From Capitulum mitella (taxonomy: Eukaryota; Arthropoda; Thecostraca; Pollicipedomorpha; Pollicipedidae), in NCBI GenBank assembly GCA_030062745.1, contig CP099854.1:16755337-16819336 (forward strand): 64,000 nt of DNA, read 5' to 3'. The position numbers were made by a program, and so were the translations under genes. The notes beneath the pieces were generated by a model. That model ran no database searches, had not been told where the DNA came from, and worked only from the letters and a program-made list of their open reading frames with translations. The stretch's first letter is position 1. Every line of letters starts with the position of its first letter. Below are positions 33,550 to 45,815 of this stretch, piece after piece.

Positions 33550-33701
33550 CGTGTCCTGGGCGTTCGTCCCCAGGTCTTCATTTGATGGAAGCGGCATCGA
33601 GTTCTGCGTCTGGCCCGTTTGGCAGCGAATGCACCTTCCACTGCCTCATGCAGTCTGTCTCTGCTATTGCAGCGGAAATACAGCAGTGGGAACGGGGGAA
33701 G
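33550..33701 (+). CDS. Possible sushi/CCP-like exon, decayed or misread
   Basis: An acceptor (GCCGTCTGCATTTGCAG) is followed by a phase-1 entry into CPGRSSPGLHLM, then SGPFGSECTFHCL, then EIQQWERGK before GTATTG. Phase-1 entry just before a first Cys, and FGxECxFxC, are typical of selectin-type sushi domains. However, the third and fourth canonical Cys are missing and the donor is weak. It may be chance or a decayed exon. Confidence 0.2.
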
Positions 33702-34148
33702 GTATTGCCTCGAAATGCACGTTCGTTCCACGGACGCAGCAGCGCTTTCCGACGCTTCTTTCTTCACAAAATGATAGTTGCAGCTTCTAGATAACTTCTA
33801 AAACATCCGACTAAGCACTGCGAATAGAAACGTAACAAATCGACTAAACACGCGAAAAACGATGCTGATGACCAGAACAAAGATGACCAAGATGAAGCCA
33901 CACAAAGGTAGACAAGGAAAACAAAACTGAAGACACCGACATGATACTGACCAAGAAGTGAATGGTCCAGACAAACGGAATAATGTGACCACGGATGCGA
34001 GCGATATCGAAGCAGCTTTTCCTGGACAGCGACATCTGTCTTAAAAGCAACAAAACTTGACAGTGAATTCACATCTGGAAAACGGAGAACTTGAGACAAC
34101 ATATTCGGCCTCTGCCATGGCATCAAAGAGATATGACTACTGATGGAC

Positions 34149-34589
34149 TATAAAGCCTGGACCGTCGTCGGCTGTCATCACCGCTCATTGCTGCTCGGAA
34201 AACCCCGCTGAACGCCCCCATGCGTGACCCGTTATTCTCTCACCTCACCTCCAGACCGGCACTCTCAGAAGACCGTTGCCGAGCCGACGGCCGCCTGCCT
34301 ACTTCGTCTGCGCCAATACGCGGTACCGTTGCATGTGATACTGGCCTACTGGCCTACTGGGGTGGTCCGGTGCAGGAAAGCTAGGTCCCGCCTCCCCCGC
34401 TCAGCCTCTCGGCCCACCGGAGTCCGTCGCCGGTCTGCAGCCAACGCGCGCCGCCATCGGTCCGTGTGCAGGCTGCGCGGAGCCGCCGTGCGATCCGCCG
34501 AACCGTGCGCGCGGAGTCCGCCGAGGAGTCCGCCGAGGAGTCCTCCGAGGAGTCCGCCGAGGAGTCCTCCGAGCCGCGTGCTGGCCGAG
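34149..34589 (+). promoter_or_regulatory. Candidate promoter and first exon with acidic repeat
   Basis: TATAAAG at 34149-34155 is followed 28 bp later by an initiator-like GTCATCAC (A at 34177). The GC-rich stretch after it reaches a consensus donor GTGAGT at 34590. Within it, five 12-bp units (34514-34573) encode ESAE or ESSE in one frame starting from an ATG at 34466. Other frames across the leader are also open, so the coding frame is uncertain. No downstream exon is identified. Confidence 0.35.
34514..34573 (+). repeat. Five 12-bp GAGTCCKCCGAG units
   Basis: Perfect except for GCC/TCC alternation in the third triplet. In the plus frame it spells alternating ESAE and ESSE. Confidence 0.9.
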
Positions 34590-34599
34590 GTGAGTTCTC

Positions 34600-35316
34600 G
34601 GTCTCTGCCGGGCAGGGGCTGACGAGTCCGTGGCCTAGCCCTCTGCAGAGTCCGCAGCAGAGTCCGAGCTTCGTTGTGCAGTCTGCTGTGGGGTGTGACG
34701 ACTGCTTGACTGATGAGGTTAAGACCCGCTTACCCTCTTCTTTCCACTTTTTACTGAAAGCTGTGAAATATGCATAAGAAATGCCGCAAGATACGACGTA
34801 AGATACGCAACATACGCAGTAGCACGGGCAGATTCAGGATCTTGCTAAGCCAGGAGCGGTAGCGATATTGTGAAAATCGCACCGGAAGGTAGCCAAGATC
34901 GTGCAGGAAGGGCGCCAAACTTCAGCGTTATCAGAGAGGGATTCAGGGTTTTGTCAAGACGGAGAGGATTTTTTCTCGGGACGCCGAAACAATGTTGTGG
35001 GTCGCCACAATTGCACCGAAAGGACGCCATACTCGATGGGTGCATTTTCAACGCCAGAGCGCCCATACACCATTGCCTCTGTGTCCTCTGCGTCTTGTCT
35101 GCTTAATGTAACTCTGTGTTTACGGGGCGCACTGGGCTACAATATGGCTGCCTCCTCTATGTTACAGGATCTTGTTTTTAATGTCATGATGCCCACAACC
35201 TACCGCAAGGATGCGCGATATCACATGAATTATCTTTTTGACCTTCCTTCCGTACCCATAACGCTTGGGCGCACTTCCGAATCTTCCTACGTTAAGTTAG
35301 GTTAGGTTAGCCCACA
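34600..35316. other. Spacer, unrecognised
   Basis: A 134-codon plus frame at 34901-35305 has no recognisable features. Three TTAGG units at 35297-35310 are the arthropod telomere word but too few to mean much. Confidence 0.3.
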
Positions 35317-36017
35317 TTATGTATCATTTTCGTGTTGGAATGAATTGGCACGGATAGGGAATGAATGCACCATCCCAGCTACAGTTAGCTACATCAGTTA
35401 TTGCAATGAATTGGCAGGGATAGAGAAAAAACACACCATCCCAATCGGAGGTAGTTACATCATTGATTCAAACATGGACACCTGGATATAGACGCGTAGA
35501 CACATTTGAAAGAAATATGGTGCGAAGATATGATGTATTCTGAAACCATGTGTGCGAAAATGTTTTTTTTTTGCTCGTCTATTATCTTGCCAGAAATGAG
35601 ACTTGACGTAAAATAAAAACAAAATAATGGCAGAGAGTAATTTTTTGACATCTCGCTACAAAAGCTCAAAAATTCGTTTCTCCAGAGACGACTCCAGAAC
35701 AGTTTTTTGGGAGGCATGTTCGAAGAATATAGTGCGTTCTGGAGAGCACGCACCTCGGCATAGCCATGTCTGATTTTTTATTGTATTTTATGATATCACA
35801 AATAGCTGATGTCATCGAAATATTTGCAGCCTCCAATTTTTCAAGTACAATTAAGGAAAACTTTGGGCAATGGAGGATCTTGAAGAATGTAACGGGGTGT
35901 TGATGTTTTCCTGTTCCCGACAATGTGTGACTGTATTACTAAAATAAAGCTGACGTGTGACATTCACATCCTTATCCTTATATACGCATATAATACACAC
36001 ACTCACATATGCATATA

Positions 36018-36052
<35 letters not shown>

Positions 36053-38810
36053 CCAGTGGCGTCTCCAGACATCCGTTTTGGGATACATATTTCATCCAAT
36101 AAAGTGTTCAGTGGGATATCTGCATCTATGTGATTGATCTTGTTTGTTCCACATACGATAAAATACTATACATTTTTGTGACAATGAAAATCAGAGGTGG
36201 CTCCAGGGTAATGTGGAATGAGGCATTTCGCTTCTTATTCTAGAAACTCGTTTTACGAAATTACACAACTATCACATGGCTTTCTTGACCTCTCTTTTTT
36301 TCATGTCTACCTGCGCCCACGAGCACATGCAATGTGTATATAATATGGCACGTGACACATATGGAAGTGGTTCTTTGACACAAATAGTCTCATCAGATTC
36401 AGAATATATGACAAAACACTAACGTCTTCCGAAAAAAATTATCCCCCTTAACCCTATTCCCGGAGGGCTAGATGGTATGGTCGATTCCCGGCGGGGGGCG
36501 GATTCGGCCCCCCCCCTGAGATCTCGAGAACTATTCGTCCGATTTCATCGCAACAAACGGCAATCGATTTGCCGTGACATGGACTACATTTTAATAAAAA
36601 AGAAATTTTCAAAATTTTGAAATTTGTGGATACAGGGGGGGCAAAAATGTCAAAACGGGCTTACGTTTGGACTTCTTATAACTCCATTGTTTTTCGACCG
36701 GTTTCGATGAAACTGGCACGAATCGAGAGATTATGGATAGGGCTTTTACCATGGGTACAATAATCTGAAGTTTTGAGAAAATTCATGGGCGTTCACAGCG
36801 TTTCAAAAATAGGAGGATTAGTTTTCTAACAAGTGAATGAACAAAAGACGTAAACACCTTTTTTGGCTTCTGCTAGTCATGTTATACTAAAGAAGTACAA
36901 ATCGCATTACAATGTTTCTAAAATGTTAGCATAAGCGGTGCCAGGGACATAAAAAAGGGGAACTGTCATGGTCACACGTTTCTCAGATTAACTTGTGACC
37001 TTTGACCTCAAATGACCTCCAGTGACCTTGAGGTCACTGTGAATGATGTGATATGCATTTAATATTATCTGTAAACGTTTTCAATCATTTTAATTCACTC
37101 TATTTCAAAAATTTCATTTCATGGCTATTGCGATATAGGGTACACGCACTGACATTTTAGATCATAGCTCCGTGACCAGACCAGATATCAAACTGAAATT
37201 TGGTATGCAAGGTAGAAGGCACCGTTCTACGACATATATATTTCGGGTTTGGCATTTGAAAAAACGGCGCCGAAATAATTGCAAAAAAAAAAAATTTGAC
37301 TTTTGGCCTTGACCTGACCTTGTAAAGTGACCTCAGATAAACAATATTACATCTGCACATTGCCCAACTATCTAGCTAAACATTCATATAAAGTTTTAAG
37401 TTCTATCTTAAAAACTCTGTTGTTGGCAGACATTTTCCTTTTGCCCTCAACATGACCAAAAATGGTATGAGGTGCCTCCCAAAAACGTTGCCTGGCTCCG
37501 CCCCTGAGGAAAATAGGATTTTGAAATTTTGTCACGGCACGTAGAAAGAACTGATAGGAAAAGTCACCAAGTTTCGTGGAGCTGCGTTCAAAAGCCTGGA
37601 ATTGGCAAGCAAAAAACCCGAGGGTGGCGGATTCAGCCCCCCTGCCGGGAATAGGATTAATGTGCCCTCGTTTTGTCAGTTTGTTCAGAAGATCACGCGC
37701 TTCGATGTAACCATGTGTCATTTTTTTATGTATTTTACAATACCACAGACAGCTGGAGGCTCTATTATTTCAAAAATATCTGCGCTTTTATCTCGAAATG
37801 CGATCTTTAAGCACAAACCAAATAGCGCTCCTATGTTTGAATTTGATGGCCGATTACCAATATTTTATCACGTAGAAGACTACCTCACGTTTCCGGTTAT
37901 GGATCCGCCTATGGACATTTGCCATATGTACATTGCATGGCATGTGACATACTGGATTATTTTCTGAACACTAATAAGCTCGCAAAACTCGAAGTATGTT
38001 GCAGAATGAATAAATATCTCCCCCCAAAAAGTTTATCCCCTTTTATACGTCCTGAATACGCCCCTAAATTTTGGAAATAGACCTTTTCTGGGGTCCATGA
38101 CGTTTTAGATAGACGGATAGATAGATAGGATAGACGTTTTAGTCACCATTAAAATAACATGAAGAAGAGCAAAACTAAAAATAAACCGTGGTCACAAAGC
38201 TCGTACCAGTAAACCCTTATTTTATTTCCGCATTCTGACATCTATTCCCAGAGGCGCTGGGACCGGGGACAAGGGGTAGCTCCTTCCCCTCTCCCAACTT
38301 GAGCAGAGTTTAAAATCAACCCCATAGCGTTGCATGGAAAGGACATAGGTAAAAAGTCAAGCGTGCTCCCTTCTCCAACTCCACAAAGGTTCCACCGTTC
38401 CTACCTCTTCAATTCCCCGTTTCAAAATTTTCGATATTTCAGAAATATAGTTCTTGCTACAGGCCATGAAACGCCGTTTCCCGCTAGGAAATTGGACCAA
38501 TACTTCTCAAAATCGGGAGGCAGAATCTCCCCTCCCCCCCAGCACGGAATAGGTTAACCGAGCAGGAACACGAAGTAGGGCTAATGGCCACCTCAGCAGT
38601 TCTCTGCTGGCAAGCGTCCCACCATCGCGACTGACCAAAGCAGTAAGGGGTCGAGTGGGCGAGCTTTCCGGAACACTGGATGCCAGTTTGACTCGCCCAC
38701 AACCCTGGGACCACAGCAGTCATTTGGTTAGAGTAGTCCTTGGCATGCCTTACGCCAGCGTTCAAAGACAACGGTAATAACAATAACTAAAGTCTCTCGG
38801 ATTATTTATT
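35317..38810. repeat. Repeat C, copy 1, interrupted by a family 1 element
   Basis: Before and after the element at 36448-37660 the sequence aligns with 43440-45815 in order. Shared blocks include ATTTTCGTGTTG, CACCATCCCAGCT, an (AT)n tract with CATATAC words, a (T)n segment, and a 3' block with TTCTCTGCTGG and GGGTCGAGTGGG. Without the insert it is about 2.3 kb. No protein is visible and no terminal repeats were found, so its class is unknown. Confidence 0.75.
36448..37660 (+). mobile_element. Family 1 TTAA element, copy c, nested in repeat C
   Basis: TTAA at 36448-36451 and 37657-37660. The uninterrupted paralogue of the target is present at 44909-44912 (CCCCTTAATGTGTCG). A perfect TGACCTTTGACCT lies at 36996-37008. 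It encodes no transposase. Confidence 0.95.
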
Positions 38811-39199
38811 TCTCGGCGCCGCACGAGGCGGACTGGTTCTGCGCCGTTGTCCGCCCCGGTCTCAGCCGACAGCTGGGCCGCGCTCGGCCGGCCGCCCCAG
38901 CTGAATCTGGTCCTGGCGACTCTCCACCTGTCCATCACACGGTTGTGAAAGCTCGGCGTCAGCAGCATGCCACGGGCTGCAAGGAGGGCTGCGTTCCTGA
39001 GGTTGCTCTTGTCGCACGCCGCTTACTGATGCGCGTTTGCCCTCCGGACCCATTCTTGAAACTTCAGGCTGTCTGGATTGCGGGGACAAAAATATGGCCC
39101 AATTCTTTCATTGCGAAAGTGGCCGGTGGTCCGGCGGCGCAGCTGGCCACACTGGCCGCAACGAACGCCTTCGACGACGACTTTAACCAAAATCCGCAC
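38811..39199. other. GC-rich stretch with unassigned frames
   Basis: Minus-strand frames here (for example VRCGQCGQLRRRTTGHF near 39150) have protein-like composition but match nothing I can name and have no clear splice sites. Confidence 0.3.
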
Positions 39200-39548
39200 T
39201 GTCTGGAAAAACGATGACATGCCCCGAAAATGGGATCGACCTCAGGTCAAGACTCGGAAGTTTCTAAAAAAATCTGAGGTAGCAGATTTGTTGCATCTAT
39301 CGAGATCTCTGCGATGTTTTGTTTTCCAAATGGTTGCAATGCGTTGAATTTCTTGGACATGGGTCCACTTCATCTCACTTAGGTCAGACTCCTGACCATG
39401 CCTGAGGTCAAAACTTTCAGAGAAGACGTAAAAATGATCACGCAAAATGCATAGGAAATTTCGCGACACTGCGCTTGTTCGTTCTTTCGATATCTTCGAC
39501 ATCCTAGAAGAGGGGGCGGCTAACCGCCCCCATTTGAGGTTGGGTTAA
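39200..39548 (+). mobile_element. Family 2 TTAA element, 3' fragment
   Basis: From GACATGCCCCGAAAATGGG to the terminal GGGTTAA (TTAA 39545-39548) it matches the right third of family 2. The left two thirds are absent. Confidence 0.75.
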
Positions 39549-40283
39549 TCCCGGGGCTTTTCCCAATCCCGGAATACGGGCATTACGATTTCCCAGATTC
39601 TGGGATCTCGTAAGTATATTCCGTTTCTAGACAAATACATTCAAGTTGGCTTATATGTTTGGTAAAGAGACAAATGCATTACACTGAGGAAACATTGTCG
39701 GTGACATATACATGCCCTTGCACACGAGTAAAAAGCTGAGAATCGCGTGTATAGAAGTCCTGGCCAGTCGTGCATACCAGGATCGCAGGCTGGTGAATCC
39801 GGTCTTCTTCAGGCTGCTGCTCGAATCTTCAGGCTGCTGAATCCGTAGATGTCAGGGGAAGAGACGTCAGGGGAAGAGACATGCCAGGAATCTCCAACTA
39901 TTTTTTCAATCTATAGATGCTGCTCGCTCAGTCCCATCGACCCACCGTCACCTGATGATCCTTAAATCCTATTCAGATCCGAACAAATTTAAAAAGATAT
40001 TTCCTAACTAGTTTATTCACCACCCTATTGATAAATACGCATGCACACAGATACTTCACGATGAAGTTCACCATGCTCGACGATGAACTGCTTAATCGTC
40101 TAAACGAGATCTGAGCTTGGTAACAATGTTTCCAACAGTGGAGAGTACCCATTCCGACTTTATAATCGTTGAAAAGAGGCGCCCGCAGGACGCCTTACAC
40201 TGCCTCAGTGTATTACCCTGTCCGAAACAGATGATCAAAACATTACGAGCCTAAAACACGTACTCTGAATGGAGAAGAGAGCC
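39549..40283. other. Spacer with small tandem duplications
   Basis: TTCAGGCTGCTG and GTCAGGGGAAGAGAC are each duplicated (39806-39880). I see no gene. Confidence 0.4.
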
Positions 40284-40600
40284 ATGAAGATATATATATA
40301 TATATAAATATATATATATATATTTGTTTCTTGCCATGAAGAGAGGTCCGTGGTCTGAATGGGTGTTTGGGGCCCGGTCCCTAGCAGCCAGCAGGGGTCC
40401 TGCTAGCTTGCAGGGGGAGGGAGTTCACTGCTTGTCTGGAGAGGGCCCCATGGCGGCCCATAAAGGGCCCCTGTCGGCCTCTAGAGGACGTTCTTTCGGT
40501 CTGTAGGAAGAGCCCTGCTGGCCAGTGGAGAGACTTCCCGCCAGCTTGCAAAGGGGCCCCGCCGGAATGTGAAGCGCCTGCATGTAAAGGCGCTGCTGCC
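40284..40600. repeat. (TA)n microsatellite and degenerate GGGGCCC array
   Basis: A TA run at about 40290-40324 is followed by loose units of 35-45 bp built around GGGGCCC, GCCAGC and GCTTGCA to about 40600. It is reminiscent in style of the array in the retroelement tails, but I could not align them. Confidence 0.55.
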
Positions 40601-40884
40601 GACGGAACGGGTGTGCCTTACATTCGTAGTTTTTTTGGTCATCAGCCGTCGTTTTACGCCATCATGTGATTTAATCACATTGGCCCCAATTGATTGTGAA
40701 GGTCCTCAATGGTGGCAAGGTGACTCTGATCCGATTCGGCCAGCTCCTGGGTGAAATCCTGGCTACACCCTTGCTTTTTGACAACCACCGATACAGGACA
40801 ACCGCCTCATTCCGCTGCACCGTTTTCATGGCCGTGACAGTGCACCTGGGAAGGGGAAGATCGCGGCTTGCAATATGGCTTTTA

Positions 40885-43355
40885 GGCAGGTGGAGGAGAT
40901 GAATCCGTCCCCCTCGGGTTTTATGCTTGCCAATTTCAGGGTTTTAACGCAGCTTGACGAAACCTAGTGAGTTCTTCTAGGTATTCTTTCTACGTGCTGT
41001 GACAAAAATTCGTAGTCTTTTTTTGCTCAAGGGCGGAGCCAAGCAACTTTTTTGGGACACCTCAGGTTCATTTGGCGCTCTTGATGGTAAACGGAAAATG
41101 GCTCCCAAAAATACTATCTTTGAGATGAAACTTAAAACTTTAACCCTATTCCCGGAGGGCTAGACGGTATGGCCGATTCCCGGCAGGGGGGGCGGATTCG
41201 GCCCCCCCCTGAGATCTCGAGAACTACTTATCCGATTTCATCGCAACAAACGGCAATCGATTTGCCGTGACGTGAACTACATTTTGATAAAAACAAATTT
41301 TCAAAATTTTGAAATTTTTGGATACAGGGGGCAAAAATGTCAAAATGGGGGGTACTTTTTGACTTCTTATAACTCCGTTGTTTATAGACCGATTTCGATG
41401 AAACTGGCATCAATCGAGAGATTATGGATAGGGCTTTTACCATGGGTATGCAAATTTGAAATTTTGAGAAAATTCATGGGCGTTCACAGGGTTTCAAAAA
41501 TAGGAGGATTAGTTCTCTAACAACTGTATGAACAAAAGAGGCCAAAACACTTTTTTAGCTTCTGCTAGTCATGTTATGCTAAAGAAGTACAAATCGCATT
41601 ACAATGTTTGTATAATGTTAGCACAGGCGGTGCCAGGGACATAAAAAAGGGGGAACTGTCATGGTCACACGTTTCTCAGATCAACTTGTGACCTTTGACC
41701 TTAAATGACCTCCAGTGACCTTGGGGTCACCTGGAATGATGTCGTGTGCATTCAATATTATCTTTAAACGTTTTTAATCGATTAAATTCACTCTATTCCA
41801 AAAAAATTATTTTTTGGCTTTTGCGATATAGGGTACGTGCACTGACATTTTAGGTCATAGCTCCGTGACCCGACCTGATATCAAGCTGAAACTTGGTACA
41901 CAAGTAGAGGGAATTTTTCTACGTCATATATATTCCGGGTTTGGCATTTGAAGAAACGGCGCCGAAATTATTGCGAAAAAACCAATTTTGACTTTTGACC
42001 TTGACCTGACCTTGTAAAGTGACCTCAGATAAACAAAATTACATATGCACATTGCCCAACTATTTAGCTATATATTCATATAAAGTTTTAAGTTCTATCT
42101 TAAAAACTCTGTTTTTGGCAAACATTTTCCTTTTACCCTCAACATGGCCAAAAATGACCTGAGGTGCCTCCCAAAAACGTTGCCTGGCTCCGCCCCTGAG
42201 CAAAATAGAATTTCGAAATTTTGTCACGGCGCGTAGAAGGAATAGCTAGGAAAAGTCACCAAGTTTCGTGAAGCTGCCTCAAAAAGCCTGGAATTGGCAG
42301 GCAAAAAACCCGAGGGGGGACGGATTCCGCCCCCCCTGCCGGGAATAGGGAATAGGGTTAAATGATTGTATAGGCAAATAACTGGGCCAGCACACAAATA
42401 CAGTTTTGTTAATCTGAGGTCAGTTCACAAGGTTAGGTCAAGGTCAAATTTCAAAATTTGTTTTCATAGTAATAATTTTAGCTCTGTTTTCCCGAATGCC
42501 CAACTCCGAAAGCACATGACATAGAAGGATACTCTATAGTTGTATACCAAGTTTCAACTTGGTATCGGATCGGGTCAGCGGGCTATGATTTACATTGTCA
42601 GTGCGCGTATCCTATATCACAACACACGTAAAATGCAATTTTAGAAACAGAGTAAATTCAAATGATCGCAAACGTTTTCAAACAACACGAAATACAATCA
42701 AGATCATTCCAGGTAAATCTAAGGTCATTTGAGGTCATTTAAGATTCGAGGTTGTAAGCTGACCTGAGAAACACGTGCCCATGACAGTTCCCCTTTAAAT
42801 ATCTCTCGCGCCGCCTGTGTTAACATTGTACAAACACTGTAATACGACTTGTACTCCTTCAACATAACATGACTAATTAAAGCTAAGGAATGGGTTTTGA
42901 TTTTTAGCTCATTCATTTTTTAACTAGTTTTCATATTTTCGAAATCCTGTGAACGCCTATGCATTTTCCTTAAAATTTCAAATGTGAAGATCCATGGTAA
43001 AAGTCCTATTCATAATGTACCGATTCATGCCAGTTTCATCAAAATAGGTCCATAAACAATGGAGTTATAACAAGTCCAAAAATATTCCCTATTTTGACTT
43101 TTTTGCCCCAGTGTGCCCATTCCCTTTAAAATTGTGACATTTTCTTCTAATACAATAGTTTACGTCGTGCCAAATCGATTGCCGTTTGTTGCGATCAAGT
43201 CGGATGTTTAGTTTTCGAGATCTCAGGAGGGGGGGGGGCTGAATCCCCCTTACTGGGAATCGGCTATGCTGTCTAGCCCTCCGGGAAAAGCGCTGAATGA
43301 CCTTGAAGTCGGTGCACCCCAAAGCCCCAATAACCGTCCGGGGAAAAAGGGTTAA
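40885..43355 (-). mobile_element. Family 1 TTAA element in reverse, split by copy d
   Basis: 40885-41139 and 42362-43355 are the two halves of one reverse-oriented family 1 copy: the first half stops in CTTAAAACTT and the second resumes at the matching place. The far end near 43337 reads CCGGGGAAAAAGGGTTAA, with about 50 bp of extra sequence before it. The near end has lost its TTAA. Confidence 0.8.
41140..42361 (+). mobile_element. Family 1 TTAA element, copy d, nested
   Basis: TTAA at 41140-41143 and 42358-42361, inserted in an older, more diverged reverse copy of the same family. The right end carries a 7-bp duplication (GGGAATAGGGAATAGGG). A perfect TGACCTTTGACCT lies at 41689-41701. Confidence 0.95.
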
Positions 43356-43439
43356 TTTGTGGGGACTATACATCGTTCACTCACACCCTCTTTGGTTGAC
43401 CATCACTGAACTCAAATTCTCCCACATCATGGTTTGAGT

Positions 43440-45815
43440 CAGCACGTAATATAGCATTTTCGTGTTGAAATGCTTCGGCAAGGAAAGGGAATGAACGCAC
43501 CATCCCAGCTGGAGGTAATTACATCAGTAATTCAGTCTCGGACACCAGGGGCATCAATTCCTGTAAATGATTGCGTAGGTCGAGCCGTGGGCCCGACAAC
43601 CTGACTTCCCCCAAATGTGGGTTTCTCAAATGATTTAGCCCACATTTCTTTGATCAATGGAAATTTTTAACTTTTTGTTATTGTTCTTCGAAAATATATA
43701 TATATCTATATATATAAAGAAGATAGAAAGATGAATAGATACATCACTTTATGCCTTATTCTATACTTTCTTCCTATCTTTTTTCTACTTCGGCCGTTGC
43801 TTTCGTTATTTTGGCCCAATTCCCTTTAAAACGGGAAAAATATTGGAGGGGCCCAAACCAACATTCGAGGGCCCGTATCAACATTCGGCGGGCCAAGATC
43901 CCCTCAAAAAATACAAATCGACACCCATGATGGACACCTAGACATAGAGGCATAGCCACATTTGGAGGAAATATGACGCAAAGATGTGATGTATGCTTAA
44001 ATCATGTATATGAAAATGTTACTTTGTCTATTATTTTGCCTTAAATGGAAGTCGATTGAAAATAAAAGCAAAGACAAGGGCAAGGAGTAGATATTTTTTA
44101 CATTTTGTAACAAAACTTCTAAAATTTTCTCTCTTCCAGAGACCAATTGCGAGTTGAGGAGGTCATACATTTTGACATAGTCATGTATTATTTTAATGTA
44201 TTTGATCACATCGCAGACATTTCAAGCTATCGAAGTGCAATATTTTCTTCTTCCCAAGAATTTATGACTGCATTAATAAAATGACGTGAACTTGTGATTT
44301 TCACATTTTTATCCCCATATACCTCCATATAACATACAGACACAATATATATATATATATTGCCATGGGTCCCTGTATATATTGGGTCATGGGTCCCTGT
44401 ATATATTGCCAGAGATCCCTTCTGGGGCGTATGCTTCGTCCAATAAGGTGGTTCAGTTGGCCCAAATACATCTGCATCTGCATGAATGATTTCGGTAGTT
44501 TCAGACATATGAACGATATATGTGGATATACTATATATATATATTCCTTATGGATCCTTATGGATCTTATATTCCTTATAGATATATCCCGTATGGATCC
44601 TTGATTATAAATCAACGATCAATTAATTCAAATTTCAGTCGCGGTAAAAATCAAAGGCGGCTCCGGGATAATGTAAAATGAGGCACTTTGTTTCTTCTTG
44701 TTTCTGACACTTTATTTACGAAATTAAACACAGCTATCACCATGTCGTTCTTGACCCCTTTTTCTGCTACCTGGATCCGCCTATGACCTTTTGCAATGAG
44801 TATGTAATATGGCATGCGACGCGTATGGAAATGGTTCCTTGACACAAATAGTCTCATCAGATTCAGAATATAAGACAAAGTATTAACGTCTTTTGGAAAA
44901 AATACCCCTTAATGTGTCGTGGTTTTCCTTATGGTTTCGTTATTTCAGAATGTTACGTGCCTTTTGTCCGTGAATATGATGTTTAAGCACAATGCAAAAT
45001 AGCGCTTATATCATGCTCGAATATGGTAGCCGATTACCAATATTTCATCATACAGAAAGTTACCCCACTTTTCGGTTAACTGGATCTGGCCATCGACATT
45101 TGCCACATGTATATGAAATGGCATGTGACACATATGGCTAAAAAGCTCTCCAGACTGAAAATATGTTGCAGAATAAATAAACGTTTCCCAGAAACGTTTA
45201 TCCTTTTTATACGTCTAGGATGCGCTTAAAAATTTTGAAAATAGACCTTTCCTAGCATCTGTGATTGACCTCTCAGTTTCCGTTAGAATGGCGAGACAGA
45301 ATTGAAAATAAAGTGTGCGCAGGAAGCTCATATAAGTGAACCCTTATTTATTCTCCCATTCTAACCCCTGCTCCTAGGGGCGTTGGAACCCGGGGGTAGT
45401 GGGTAGCTGCCTCCCTCAAACTTTGGCGGCATTAAAAATTAACCCTGTGGCGTTGCTCGGAAAGAAACGAGGTAAAAATCACCCTTGCTTTCGCTCCCCA
45501 TCTCCAACGGGGCAGAACCTGTCTCCCCCCCCCCCCCCAGCACGGAATTGGATTAACCGGGCAGGAGCAGGGAGTAGGACTAATGGTCACCTCAGCAGTT
45601 CTCTGCTGGACAGCGTCCCGCCATCGCAACTGACCAACGCAGTAAGGGGTCGAGTGGGCAAGCTTTCCGAAATACTGCGTACCAGTTTGACTCGCCCGTG
45701 ACCTTGGGACCACAGCAGAAATTTGCTTGGACTATTCTTCGACTTACTTTTCGAAAACAGTTAGGAACAGCATTAATAACAGCAAATAGATGTCTCAGAT
45801 TATTTTAACTCCAAG
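43440..45815. repeat. Repeat C, copy 2 (uninterrupted)
   Basis: Aligns with 35317-38810 minus the inserted element. It contains AT microsatellites at 43697-43718 and 44345-44360 and a small duplicated ATGGGTCCCTGTATATATT at 44364-44410. The intact TTAA target of copy c is at 44909. No coding frame is shared by both copies. Confidence 0.75.

Noticed and set aside
35297-35310. TTAGG repeats as an interstitial telomere
   Set aside because: Fewer than three full units. Too short to be more than a weak taxonomic hint.
38862-39220. Minus-strand frames with CGQCGQ and YFCP, possibly a zinc finger
   Set aside because: The Cys/His spacing fits no zinc-binding family I can name, and frames change within the region.
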